Positions 6,778-14,441 of a DNA stretch of 31,011 nt are shown here, in pieces. The stretch is from Nitrospirota bacterium. Lineage in GTDB: Bacteria > Nitrospirota_A > Leptospirillia > Leptospirillales > Leptospirillaceae. Every line of letters begins with the position of its first letter. Within the stretch, counting starts at the first letter, position 1. The notes under the pieces are model-generated. The model worked only from the letters and a program-made list of their open reading frames with translations, was not told where the DNA came from and made no database searches. A program made the translations under genes and the position numbers. The stretch is from contig JAKCCY010000020.1 of assembly GCA_021838765.1 (NCBI GenBank), positions 1 through 31,011 of the forward strand, in the 5' to 3' direction.

Positions 6778-7966
6778 CAACTCAACCACACGTGTTGATC
6801 CCAGAGTTCTTGAAGCGATGATCCCCTACTTTACCCAGGACTTCGGAAACGCCCATTCCAGGAATCACCCCTTCGGCTGGAAAGCGGAAGAAGCCATCGA
6901 CAAGGCCAGAGGGGAAGTTGCCGCCCTTATCGGGGCTGATCCGAAGGAGATTGTCTTCACATCGGGGATGACCGAGTCGGACAACCTGGCCATCAAGGGT
7001 GTCGCGGAAATGTACAAGGAAAAAGGTCGTCACATCATTGTCCTGGAAACCGACATCCGCTCCATTCTCGATCCGGCGATCACTCTTTCCCGGGCGGGCT
7101 ATGAGGTCACAACACTCCCTGTCAACAAGGAAGGGCGGGTCGAAATTGAAACACTCAAAAAAGCCATTCGTCCGGATACGATTCTTGTCAGCATGATGGC
7201 GTCGAATCACGAGATAGGGACGATACAGCCTCTGGCGGAAATAGGAGCCATCACCAAGGAAAAAGGGATCCTCTTCCACGTCAATGGAGCATATGCTGCA
7301 TCGACGGTCCCGCTTGACGTGAACAGGATGAATATCGATCTTTTAAGCCTCAACGCCCACCTGATCTACGGACCCAAGGGTGTTGGAGCCCTCTACGTCA
7401 GAAGAAAGAATCCAAGGGTCAAGCTTACGCCGATGATTGATGGCGGTGGTCATGAGCGCGGCCTCAGGTCCGGCACACTCAACACTCCGGGAATTGTGGG
7501 GATGGGTGCCGCATGCAGGATCCTCAAGGAGTCATGGGACAAGGAGATTCCCCGTCTGAAGGCTCTGAGAGACCGTCTTGAAGATGGGATCATGAAAGAA
7601 CTCGACTACGTTGTGATCAACGGTGACAAGGATCATCGTGCCCCAAACGTGACAAACCTTTCGTTTGCCTATGTCGAGGGTGAAGCACTTCTCATGGGGC
7701 TTAAGGAAATTGCCCTCTCCTCCGGATCGGCGTGCACATCGTCCACGCTTGAACCATCCTATATCCTGAGGGCTCTTGGAGTGGGATCCGATCTCGCCCA
7801 TTCATCCATAAGGTTCTCTCTTGGGCGATTCAATACCGAAGAAGAGATCACCACCACCATCAGAAGGGTCAAGGAGGCCGTTTCCCGACTGCGGGACATG
7901 TCCCCTCTCTACGAAATGGCGAAAGAAGGTATCGACATCAAATCCGTGCAGTGGAGCTCCCACTAG
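6752..7966 (+). CDS. iscS: IscS homologue lacking the PLP-binding lysine and other catalytic residues
   Basis: 404 residues, the same length as E. coli IscS, colinear and strongly similar throughout (for example IVFTSGMTESDNLAIKG, GGGHERGLRSGTL, the mobile loop SSGSACTSSTLEPSY with Cys328, and SSIRFSLGRF). Normal IscS is a PLP enzyme that takes sulfur from cysteine and passes it to IscU. Here the Schiff-base lysine in SAHKIYGPKG is leucine (Leu204, codon CTG 7361-7363). By alignment from memory to E. coli numbering, His104 is Ile102, Asn155 is His153, Asp180 is Asn178 and Gln183 is Tyr181. PLP binding and desulfurase chemistry should be lost, while the loop cysteine and the C-terminal IscU-docking end remain. 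A GGAG site precedes the ATG. A similar lysine-less archaeal IscS (Archaeoglobus fulgidus) is known to be inactive as a desulfurase but to lend its cysteine to a cluster on IscU. Confidence 0.93.
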   Translation: MDDLIYLDNNSTTRVDPRVLEAMIPYFTQDFGNAHSRNHPFGWKAEEAIDKARGEVAALIGADPKEIVFTSGMTESDNLAIKGVAEMYKEKGRHIIVLETDIRSILDPAITLSRAGYEVTTLPVNKEGRVEIETLKKAIRPDTILVSMMASNHEIGTIQPLAEIGAITKEKGILFHVNGAYAASTVPLDVNRMNIDLLSLNAHLIYGPKGVGALYVRRKNPRVKLTPMIDGGGHERGLRSGTLNTPGIVGMGAACRILKESWDKEIPRLKALRDRLEDGIMKELDYVVINGDKDHRAPNVTNLSFAYVEGEALLMGLKEIALSSGSACTSSTLEPSYILRALGVGSDLAHSSIRFSLGRFNTEEEITTTIRRVKEAVSRLRDMSPLYEMAKEGIDIKSVQWSSH

Positions 7967-8018
7967 TCGGAACACCATACGATCAGGAAACGACAGAATC
8001 CCATCAGGAGGAACGACA

Positions 8019-8402
8019 ATGGCATACAGCGACAAGGTCATCGACCACTACAACAACCCCAGAAACATGGGTTCATTTGACAAATCGGACGAAAACGTCG
8101 GAACGGGTATTGTCGGCGCACCCGAGTGCGGCGATGTCATGAAGCTTCAGCTGAAGATCAATGACGATGGTATCATTGAGGAGGCCAAGTTCAAGACCTT
8201 TGGCTGTGGCAGTGCCATTGCATCAAGCTCGCTTGCAACAGAATGGGTCAAGGGGAAGACGATCGATGAAGCACTCAAGATCAAAAACACCGACATCGTC
8301 CAGGAGTTGAACCTGCCCCCCGTCAAGATTCATTGTTCCGTTTTGGCAGAAGATGCGATCAAGGGAGCTATTCAGGACTACCAGGAGAAAAAAAACCGTT
8401 GA
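8019..8402 (+). CDS. iscU: Iron-sulfur cluster scaffold protein IscU
   Basis: A 127-residue scaffold on which [2Fe-2S] and [4Fe-4S] clusters are built before HscA/HscB-assisted transfer. All key residues are present: Cys37 and Asp39 in APECGDVMK, Cys63 in FGCGSAIASSS, and His105-Cys106 in KIHCSVLAEDAI. The LPPVK motif recognised by the HscA chaperone is at 99-103. The start is ATG 8019 after CAGGAGGAACGACA; the open frame upstream overlaps iscS and is not coding. IscU is fully conserved even though its IscS partner lacks the cofactor lysine, which argues that cluster assembly here is functional. Confidence 0.95.
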   Translation: MAYSDKVIDHYNNPRNMGSFDKSDENVGTGIVGAPECGDVMKLQLKINDDGIIEEAKFKTFGCGSAIASSSLATEWVKGKTIDEALKIKNTDIVQELNLPPVKIHCSVLAEDAIKGAIQDYQEKKNR

Positions 8403-8410
8403 AAGATCCT

Positions 8411-8436
8411 GTCGTCCGGCTGTAACGCCGGATGAT
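8411..8436 (+). other. Intercistronic hairpin between iscU and iscA
   Basis: TCCGGC pairs with GCCGGA across a 6-nt loop, and four further pairs (some G-U) extend the stem. No T run follows, so it is more likely an RNA stability or processing element than a terminator. Confidence 0.4.
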
Positions 8437-8468
8437 CAGCCGTTCAACCACAATCCAGGAGGTACAAC

Positions 8469-8798
8469 ATGATCAGCGTAACAGACAAAGCGGCCGATGA
8501 AGTATTAAAGCTTGCAAAAACACAAAAGGCCGAAGGCAAGTTCCTTCGCCTCGGCATCGAAGGGGGAGGGTGCTCCGGCATGTCCTACCTGATCCGCTTT
8601 GAAGAGGAACCAGGCGAGTTCGACAACGTCATGGAGGGCCCCAAGGGGATCAAGATGCTTATCGACCCGAAGAGCCAGGTCTACCTCGATGGGTCTGTCC
8701 TTGATTATCAGGGCAACGGACTTATGGGAGGCGGGTTCAAGTTTCAGAACCCGAATGCCACACACAGCTGCGGTTGCGGAACATCATTTGCCGTCTAG
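8469..8798 (+). CDS. iscA: A-type Fe-S carrier IscA
   Basis: A 109-residue HesB/IscA-family protein that carries iron or Fe-S clusters from the scaffold to target enzymes. The three conserved cysteines are visible: Cys35 in GGGCSGMSY, and Cys101 and Cys103 in SCGCGTSF near the C-terminus. The length is typical. AGGAGG lies seven bases before the ATG. It follows iscU after a 66-nt gap with a hairpin, and precedes hscB across a strong terminator-like stem-loop. ErpA-type carriers share the same signature; operon position favours IscA. Confidence 0.93.
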   Translation: MISVTDKAADEVLKLAKTQKAEGKFLRLGIEGGGCSGMSYLIRFEEEPGEFDNVMEGPKGIKMLIDPKSQVYLDGSVLDYQGNGLMGGGFKFQNPNATHSCGCGTSFAV

Positions 8799-8810
8799 GA
8801 ACGAACCGAC

Positions 8811-8852
8811 ACGCAATCCCCGGCTTACAGGCCGTGGATTGCGTTCATTTTT
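8811..8852 (+). terminator. Terminator-like stem-loop inside the isc operon
   Basis: A stem of 13 pairs with one mismatch (8811-8824 with 8831-8844, 6-nt loop) is followed by TCATTTTT. It lies between iscA and hscB and may cause partial termination, lowering hscBA-fdx-iscX expression relative to iscRSUA. Confidence 0.7.
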
Positions 8853-8893
8853 CCAGCACTGAATTCAGCAAGACAGACAGGAGGTGTCGATCC

Positions 8894-9598
8894 ATGGGAG
8901 AACATACCCATCGGCATTCTGGAGATATGGCCAGCTCCCTATGCTGGAACTGCAAGGGCACACTGGAAGAAGCCGATCTTTGCGGAACATGTGTCAAGAT
9001 CCAGCCCTTCAAGGAAGATCGCGACTATTTCGATATTCTGGGCCTTCCCCACCGTCTTGTTATAGATTCCGGGACCCTGACTGAGAAATTTCATGAAAAG
9101 AGTCGACTTTTTCATCCTGATTTCCATCGGATGGAAGCCAGTACAGAGCAGGAAATCAGTCTTACAAACGCATCGCGGCTGAACCAGGCATTTAAAACAC
9201 TCAAGGATCCTTTTTTACGGGCAGCCTACTATCTGGCCCTCAAGAAACCCGGGAACCCGGCGATCGATCCCAAAAAGCGCCTGACAGGACAAGACCTGAT
9301 GGAGCTCATGGAACTGAAAGAAGAGCTCGAAGGAGAAGTGGCTGTTGGCCATCAGGAAAAAGCTTTCGCTCGCCTTCTAAAAGAGGTACGGGATCTTGAA
9401 AGTTCCATTCTGGAGAGCATGAAGGAGATCGACTTTATGGAGTCTGGCGTGGAGGGTGATTCCGCCCCGTCCACCGAAACGGCCGACATGCTCCAGAAAA
9501 AGAAGTCCCGCCTTTCAAGGGATCTTGAGTATCGAAAATACCTTCAGTCCATCAGACGTGAACTCTCAACTCCAGCGACAGTTAAGGAGACATCGTGA
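8894..9598 (+). CDS. hscB: J-domain co-chaperone HscB with N-terminal tetracysteine domain
   Basis: A 234-residue co-chaperone that brings loaded IscU to HscA and stimulates its ATPase. The J domain (about 43-120) has the HPD motif at 74-76 in LFHPDFH and [14 protein letters not shown]. The C-terminal helical part, which contacts IscU, follows. Before the J domain is a putative zinc site with Cys17, Cys20, Cys30 and Cys33 ([18 protein letters not shown]), then [12 protein letters not shown]. coli HscB lacks this, while human HSC20/HSCB has a closely similar CWNC...C..C arrangement. A histidine-rich start (GEHTHRH) precedes it. AGGAGG lies nine bases before ATG 8894; ATG 8930 is a weaker alternative. 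The stop overlaps hscA as GTGA. Confidence 0.9.
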   Translation: MGEHTHRHSGDMASSLCWNCKGTLEEADLCGTCVKIQPFKEDRDYFDILGLPHRLVIDSGTLTEKFHEKSRLFHPDFHRMEASTEQEISLTNASRLNQAFKTLKDPFLRAAYYLALKKPGNPAIDPKKRLTGQDLMELMELKEELEGEVAVGHQEKAFARLLKEVRDLESSILESMKEIDFMESGVEGDSAPSTETADMLQKKKSRLSRDLEYRKYLQSIRRELSTPATVKETS

Positions 9599-11418
9599 CA
9601 AGAACCGTCATTGGAATCGACCTGGGAACAACCAATTCACTTGTCGCCATCATGGAAGATGGCAAGCTTCGCGTCATTCCCGACACGGAAGGGCGGAAGC
9701 TGCTTCCGTCGGTCGTCGCCCTTTCATCCTCGGGTGTCCAGGTCGGTTTTGCCGCGAAGTCCCGTCTCAACGACCCTGAAACAATTGTTGTCTACTCTGC
9801 CAAGCGGCTGATGGGCCGGTCTTTTTCTGATGTGGAACAAGAGATCGGACAACTTGCCTATCCGGTGGAAAATGTCGATGGCCTTCCCCTGATCCCCGAC
9901 CCATTCAGGAAAAGACATCTGTCCGCTCCGCAAATAGGCGCGATGATTTTGTCTGAGCTCAGAAAAAGAGCGGAAGTGGCCCTTGGACAGACAGTGACCG
10001 ATGCCGTTATCACCGTTCCGGCGTATTTCAATGACGCACAGAGACAGGCCACCAAAGATGCCGGAGAAATGGCGGGGCTCAATGTCCTCAGGATTCTCAA
10101 CGAACCGACTTCCGCAGCGCTGGCTTATGGCTTTGGGGCTGGGAAGGACGGTCTTTACGCGGTCTATGACCTTGGCGGTGGAACCTTCGATTTCTCCCTG
10201 CTGTCGATCAGAAGGGGCGTTTTTGAAGTCAAGGCAACCAGCGGAGACACCCACCTCGGAGGCGATGACTTCGATCAGGCCATTATCGATCAATGGCTCG
10301 GCATCCTGCCAAAGGGGGTCGACCAAAGCCGGCCGGAGGTCAGGGATCTTCTCAGAAAGGAAGCGGAAAAAGCGAAAATTGCCCTTTCCCAAAATACGGA
10401 GGTCGCGGTTTCTGTGCCAGCCATAGGCCTTGAAACAACCCTCTCGAGAGAAACAATGAACAAATGGGTCGAACCTCTGGTCCAGAGGACGCTGATCCCC
10501 GTTCACAAGGCTCTTTCCGATGCAGGCGTCCTTCCCGGCGAAGTCGACGGAGTCATCCTCGTTGGTGGCGCAACAAGACTTCTCAGGGTCAAGGAAGCTG
10601 TCGAAGAACTCTTCAGAAGACCTGTTTACGACGAACATGACCCTGACCTGGTTGTCGGAGAAGGAGCCGCTGTTCAGGGCGATATCCTTTCCGGATCCAG
10701 GAAGGACATGCTCCTTCTGGATGTCACACCCCTTTCGCTGGGGATTGAAACAATGGGTGGCGTCATGAGTTCACTGATTCCCAGGAACACCACGATCCCG
10801 ACCCAGGCAAAGGAGCTGTTCACCACTTTTCTCGATGGACAGGTCAAGGTGGACATCCATGTGCTCCAGGGAGAGAGAGAAATGGCCAAGGACAATCGCA
10901 GCCTTGCAAGATTCTCTCTCACCGACATCACCCCCATGACTGCCGGAGCAGCAAGGATTGAGGTCACCTTTACGATCGATGCCAACGGCATTCTTGATGT
11001 TCGGGCCCTGGACCAGAGAACAGGACGTTCACAGGGTGTCGTGGTCCATCCATCCTATGGGATCTCGAAAGATACTGTACGGGAGATGATCAAGGAATCA
11101 TTCCAGCATGCCCAGGAAGACTTCCAGACACGAATGCTGATAGACTCCCGGACAGAGGCAACTACGGTTATCAATGCCACAAGAAGAGCTCTTGAGAAAC
11201 TCGGACCGGATATCCTTCCCGACGAGGAAAGAAGTATGATCAACAAACAGCTCGATACCCTTGAAAAAGCGGTCAAGGGAGAGGACGCCAAACTGATCCG
11301 GGATGAAACATCTGCCCTCGACCAGGTGACTCGCCCACTTGCCGAACGACTCATGAATACATCCGTACAGGATGCCCTGGGAGGGAAGTCTCTCCCGGAG
11401 CCAGAAAGGGAGGCTTGA
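9595..11418 (+). CDS. hscA: Hsp70-type chaperone HscA
   Basis: A 607-residue specialised Hsp70 that uses ATP to release Fe-S clusters from IscU by binding its LPPVK motif. The N-terminal nucleotide-binding domain shows the three Hsp70 signatures: [12 protein letters not shown] near residue 6, [14 protein letters not shown] near 190 and [15 protein letters not shown] near 320. The linker region reads [17 protein letters not shown], followed by a beta-type substrate-binding domain and a helical lid. The length matches HscA (about 616 in E. coli) rather than DnaK (about 638). The start is GTG with a GTGA overlap. Its place between hscB and fdx confirms HscA over DnaK. Confidence 0.93.
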   Translation: MTRTVIGIDLGTTNSLVAIMEDGKLRVIPDTEGRKLLPSVVALSSSGVQVGFAAKSRLNDPETIVVYSAKRLMGRSFSDVEQEIGQLAYPVENVDGLPLIPDPFRKRHLSAPQIGAMILSELRKRAEVALGQTVTDAVITVPAYFNDAQRQATKDAGEMAGLNVLRILNEPTSAALAYGFGAGKDGLYAVYDLGGGTFDFSLLSIRRGVFEVKATSGDTHLGGDDFDQAIIDQWLGILPKGVDQSRPEVRDLLRKEAEKAKIALSQNTEVAVSVPAIGLETTLSRETMNKWVEPLVQRTLIPVHKALSDAGVLPGEVDGVILVGGATRLLRVKEAVEELFRRPVYDEHDPDLVVGEGAAVQGDILSGSRKDMLLLDVTPLSLGIETMGGVMSSLIPRNTTIPTQAKELFTTFLDGQVKVDIHVLQGEREMAKDNRSLARFSLTDITPMTAGAARIEVTFTIDANGILDVRALDQRTGRSQGVVVHPSYGISKDTVREMIKESFQHAQEDFQTRMLIDSRTEATTVINATRRALEKLGPDILPDEERSMINKQLDTLEKAVKGEDAKLIRDETSALDQVTRPLAERLMNTSVQDALGGKSLPEPEREA

Positions 11419-11730
11419 TTGCCTGAGATTCTTTTTCTTCCCGAAAATAAAAAGGTCACGGCCAGGGAGGGGGACTCCATTCTCGATGCCGCAACCAGAA
11501 ATGGTGTCCATCTGGAGCATAACTGCGGCGGTGTCTGCGCCTGCGCCACCTGTCATGTGATCATCACCGAAGGCTTCGACAATCTGTCCCCCATGGAGGA
11601 AGATGAGGAAGACCAGATTGAAGAAGCCGAAGGGCTAACGCTCAAGTCACGGCTTGCATGCCAGGCAAAAGTAACGGGAGACCTTGTCGTAACCATCCCG
11701 TTCTGTTCAAAGGGTGGCCACGAACACTAA
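11419..11730 (+). CDS. fdx: [2Fe-2S] ferredoxin of the ISC system
   Basis: A 103-residue adrenodoxin-type ferredoxin that supplies electrons for cluster assembly. The ligand pattern Cys36-x5-Cys42-x2-Cys45 with Cys81 is visible (HNCGGVCACATC and LACQAK). A further cysteine (Cys40) lies inside the loop, as in other ISC ferredoxins. The acidic helix after the loop (EEDEEDQIEEAEG) is a typical docking surface. The start is TTG, placed directly after the hscA stop with GGGAGGC upstream, so it relies on translational coupling. Confidence 0.92.
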   Translation: MPEILFLPENKKVTAREGDSILDAATRNGVHLEHNCGGVCACATCHVIITEGFDNLSPMEEDEEDQIEEAEGLTLKSRLACQAKVTGDLVVTIPFCSKGGHEH

Positions 11731-11744
11731 AGGAGAATCCGAAA

Positions 11745-11948
11745 ATGAACTGGAGTGATCCGTACGAAATCGGATTTGAGCTTTTAAACAACCATCCGGA
11801 TGTCGATCCGTTGACCGTCCGCTTTACAGACCTGCATCGGTGGGTTACCGAGCTTCCAGGATTCGAGGGGGATCCCAAGACCTCCAATGAAAAGATCCTT
11901 GAAGCCATCCAGATGGCGTGGCTTGAAGAATGGCAGGACAGAGACTGA
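11745..11948 (+). CDS. iscX: IscX (YfhJ) adaptor
   Basis: A 67-residue acidic protein of the IscX/YfhJ family, which binds IscS and iron and modulates desulfurase activity or acts as frataxin-like adaptor. The family pattern is clear: MNWSDPYEIGFELLNNHPDVDP, then VRFTDLHRWV, LPGF.GD and a final AIQMAWLEEW. AGGAG lies nine bases before the ATG. Because the partner IscS lacks its cofactor lysine, retention of IscX suggests it binds the IscS/IscU complex for a purpose beyond slowing desulfuration. Its last codons overlap the next gene by 19 nt. Confidence 0.92.
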   Translation: MNWSDPYEIGFELLNNHPDVDPLTVRFTDLHRWVTELPGFEGDPKTSNEKILEAIQMAWLEEWQDRD

Positions 11949-12313
11949 TCCCTGAAGACAGGCACCTGTTGATACGCACACGGATCCCCAGCAGGGATCT
12001 CGATGATCGGGCCCTTGTTGCAAGACTCAAGAACACAAAAGGATCAAAAACAACTTATGAAGACTTCCTTGTCGCAAGACAGGGAAAGAGCTCCATAGAC
12101 AGGGAGACATTTTTCCTGTACATGGAGGAGGTTCTCCCTGATCCGGGAGTCATGGAGGAATGGATTCTGTTCAGCCCCACACACAGGGACCGGGCGGGGC
12201 TCCTCTATATGATGATTGAAGGCACGGAAAAGGCCCATCGGCTCATCAGGGAAGATGGGGTCAAAGGATCCTGTTCCAAAGATGAGTTCCCGGACTTTTT
12301 CTCAACGATTTAA
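11930..12313 (+). CDS. Unknown protein, last gene of the isc operon
   Basis: A 127-residue protein with no family that I recognise. It starts at ATG 11930 inside the end of iscX (19-nt overlap), with only a weak GAAG upstream, so translation probably depends on iscX. It is rich in charged residues, has a helical middle (RETFFLYMEEVLPD) and single cysteine near the C-terminus, no signal peptide and no transmembrane segment. The context suggests an Fe-S or iron related accessory role, but nothing in the sequence proves it. Confidence 0.6.
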   Translation: MAGQRLIPEDRHLLIRTRIPSRDLDDRALVARLKNTKGSKTTYEDFLVARQGKSSIDRETFFLYMEEVLPDPGVMEEWILFSPTHRDRAGLLYMMIEGTEKAHRLIREDGVKGSCSKDEFPDFFSTI

Positions 12314-12441
12314 AAACAGACTAAGGAAACACTCCAATATATTGGGGGAGCAAGCTTTTCCCTCACCGGCCATTCATCATTTTCTACAGGAATAATTGTC
12401 TGGAAGAATCGCTCTTCCGGACCACGGAAAGGTTATCGCGC

Positions 12442-13521
12442 ATGTCAACCGTTTCAGAAGAGCTGGTATGGAAAGCCTTGGGCCGAGTGATTGAACCGGA
12501 CTTCAAGAAGGACCTTGTCACCCTCAAGATGATCGAAAATCTCAAGATTGATGGTGGCAATCTTTCATTCACCATCGTTTTGACGACACCAGCCTGTCCG
12601 CTCAAGGACGAGATGAAAAACTCCTGTCTTGCCGCACTGGCATCCGTTCCCGGGATCACCGCCACCGAAATTTCTTTTACCGCCAGAACGACGGGTGGCA
12701 GCTTCACCGGAAAAACCCCGATCCCGGGGGTGAAGAACGTCATCGCCGTATCCAGTGGCAAAGGCGGTGTCGGAAAATCCACAACCTCTGTGAACCTTGC
12801 GATTGCGCTGTCCCAGCTGGGTGCCAAAGTCGGAATCATGGATGCCGATGTGTACGGCCCGAACATTCCCATGATGCTGGGAATTACCGATACCCCCCGC
12901 CAGGTTGACAAAAAGCTCTTCCCCCCCTCTGGACACGGCATTACGGTTATGTCGATGGCCTTCATGGTTCCTCCGGGAACCCCCCTGATCTGGAGAGGTC
13001 CCATGCTTCACGGAATCATCCAGCAGTTCTGCCAGGATATCAACTGGGGAGACCTTGACTACCTGGTGGTCGACATGCCCCCCGGCACAGGAGATGCCCA
13101 GCTCTCCCTGGCCCAGCTGGTCCCCCTCTCCGGAGCGATCATCGTAACAACTCCCCAGGAGGTTGCCCTGTCCGACTCAAGAAGAGGGTTGGCAATGTTT
13201 CAGAAAGTCAACGTTCCCATTCTTGGAATCGTCGAGAATATGAGTTCGTTTATCTGTCCACACTGCCATGGAGAAACAGACATTTTTTCAAAGGGTGGTG
13301 GAGAAACGGCAGCCCACGAGCTTCACGTTCCCTTTCTGGGAAGGATTCCGATCGATCTCTCTATCCGCGAAGGAGGAGACTCCGGCAACCCCATCGCCAT
13401 CACCCATCCAGAGAGTCCCCTGACCCAGTCTTATCGGGACATTGCAGGAAAGCTCGCTTCGGCCATTTCCATCTCGAACGCCGGCGCCATTCCGATCCAG
13501 ATTGGAAATTTTGGCGGATGA
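12442..13521 (+). CDS. Mrp/ApbC/Nbp35-family Fe-S carrier ATPase
   Basis: A 359-residue P-loop protein that binds and hands over [4Fe-4S] clusters. Domains: an N-terminal MIP18/DUF59 region (about 5-80), then the ParA/MinD-like ATPase with deviant Walker A SSGKGGVGKST (104-114), Walker A' DADVYGPN, and DMPPGTGD. The CPHC pair (Cys272, Cys275), which bridges a cluster between two subunits, is present. The start at ATG 12442 has GGAAAGG upstream. A 128-nt gap from the isc operon holds only a small hairpin (12402-12418), so it may be co-transcribed or separately expressed. It extends the Fe-S theme of the neighbourhood. Confidence 0.92.
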   Translation: MSTVSEELVWKALGRVIEPDFKKDLVTLKMIENLKIDGGNLSFTIVLTTPACPLKDEMKNSCLAALASVPGITATEISFTARTTGGSFTGKTPIPGVKNVIAVSSGKGGVGKSTTSVNLAIALSQLGAKVGIMDADVYGPNIPMMLGITDTPRQVDKKLFPPSGHGITVMSMAFMVPPGTPLIWRGPMLHGIIQQFCQDINWGDLDYLVVDMPPGTGDAQLSLAQLVPLSGAIIVTTPQEVALSDSRRGLAMFQKVNVPILGIVENMSSFICPHCHGETDIFSKGGGETAAHELHVPFLGRIPIDLSIREGGDSGNPIAITHPESPLTQSYRDIAGKLASAISISNAGAIPIQIGNFGG

Positions 13522-13558
13522 AGATCGGAAAGACACAAAAACTGCCGGAGCGTAGCGC

Positions 13559-13807
13559 ATGAATCCAGCAAAGGTAGCCCGTGTTGCGGCCTATGACCTT
13601 GCCCTCCTGGAATGGAAAAAGGCCAGAATGCTCTCCGAGATGGCTTCCCGCTCGGCGGTCGGTTCCGGAGGCGTGGATACACTGGGATCCAGAGAGGATT
13701 GGGACCGATGGCAGGCCGCCATCAACACGGAAATGGATCTTTGGGTCGACCTGAGGGAGGCATGGGAATCCCTGCACGCGGAAGACCCGAGAAAAATGAA
13801 CTTCTGA
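13559..13807 (+). CDS. Small helical protein, function unknown
   Basis: An 82-residue protein, mostly predicted helix: an N-terminal AKVARVAAYDLALLEWKKARML and a C-terminal MDLWVDLREAWESL, separated by a glycine-rich turn. It is rich in tryptophan and charged residues, with no cysteine and no membrane segment. GGAGCG lies about seven bases before the ATG. It follows mrp by 37 nt and precedes the Nudix gene by one base, so it is probably co-transcribed with both. Confidence 0.6.
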   Translation: MNPAKVARVAAYDLALLEWKKARMLSEMASRSAVGSGGVDTLGSREDWDRWQAAINTEMDLWVDLREAWESLHAEDPRKMNF

Positions 13808-13808
13808 A

Positions 13809-14264
13809 TTGGAAACAACAGATTCTTCCTGTCAGGAACCCTCCGGAGGGGAGTACCCTCTTGAGGTTTCCTGCGGGATCATCATCAAAAACGGAAAAAT
13901 TCTCTGTGCAAAAAGGCTTCCCGGCTCATGGGACGATCTCTGGGAATTTCCCGGTGGAAAAGTTGAGACAGGGGAGTCTCCCGTTGAAGCCGTTGTCAGG
14001 GAACTTCAGGAAGAGCTGAATATCCAGGTGGAGGTTCTCCTCCCAATGCCTCCGGTCTTCTATCGTTACCCTCATCTTTATCTGCGTCTTTCACCGTTTA
14101 TCTGCCGCATTCTGAAAAATACCCCGCAAATGACTGTCCACGAAGAAATCAGATGGCTCGAACCTGCAGAATTAAAAGGTCTCGAATGGCTTGCACCAAA
14201 CTGGAAAATACTTGATGACCTTGAAGCCATTCTCCAGAACAACCCGCACCTTCTCAAGAAATGA
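13809..14264 (+). CDS. Nudix hydrolase, MutT-like
   Basis: A 151-residue Nudix protein, probably an 8-oxo-dGTP diphosphatase or related nucleotide-cleaning enzyme. The Nudix box spans about residues 50-72: GKVETGESPVEAVVRELQEE then LNI, with the last glycine of the consensus replaced by Asn. The MutT-like features CAKRLPGSWDDLWEFPGG and a C-terminal IRWLEPAEL are present. The start is TTG 13809, one base after the previous stop. Its N-terminal 17 residues are polar and could be trimmed if a later start were used. Substrate cannot be set from sequence. Confidence 0.82.
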   Translation: METTDSSCQEPSGGEYPLEVSCGIIIKNGKILCAKRLPGSWDDLWEFPGGKVETGESPVEAVVRELQEELNIQVEVLLPMPPVFYRYPHLYLRLSPFICRILKNTPQMTVHEEIRWLEPAELKGLEWLAPNWKILDDLEAILQNNPHLLKK

Positions 14265-14441
14265 TTGTCCCCTCCGCCTGTTTTTGGGTAAACTTCCAGA
14301 AATGATGCATCGACACTTCCATTGACACGGTTGAACGCCTGTCCGCGCATAATGGGTTCTGTCGCGGTCTGACTAGGAAATTCCGGTTACGAGACCGGCC
14401 CCTCCCCCACTCAAGTCCAGCCTCGTGGCGGGGCGCTGATT

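Noticed and set aside
9724..10638. 304-residue open frame antisense to hscA
   Set aside because: It lies fully inside a conserved Hsp70 gene on the other strand and has no domain pattern or start signal.
14322..14353. Promoter for truA (TTGACA and CATAAT)
   Set aside because: The spacer is 20 bp, too long for a normal sigma-70 promoter.
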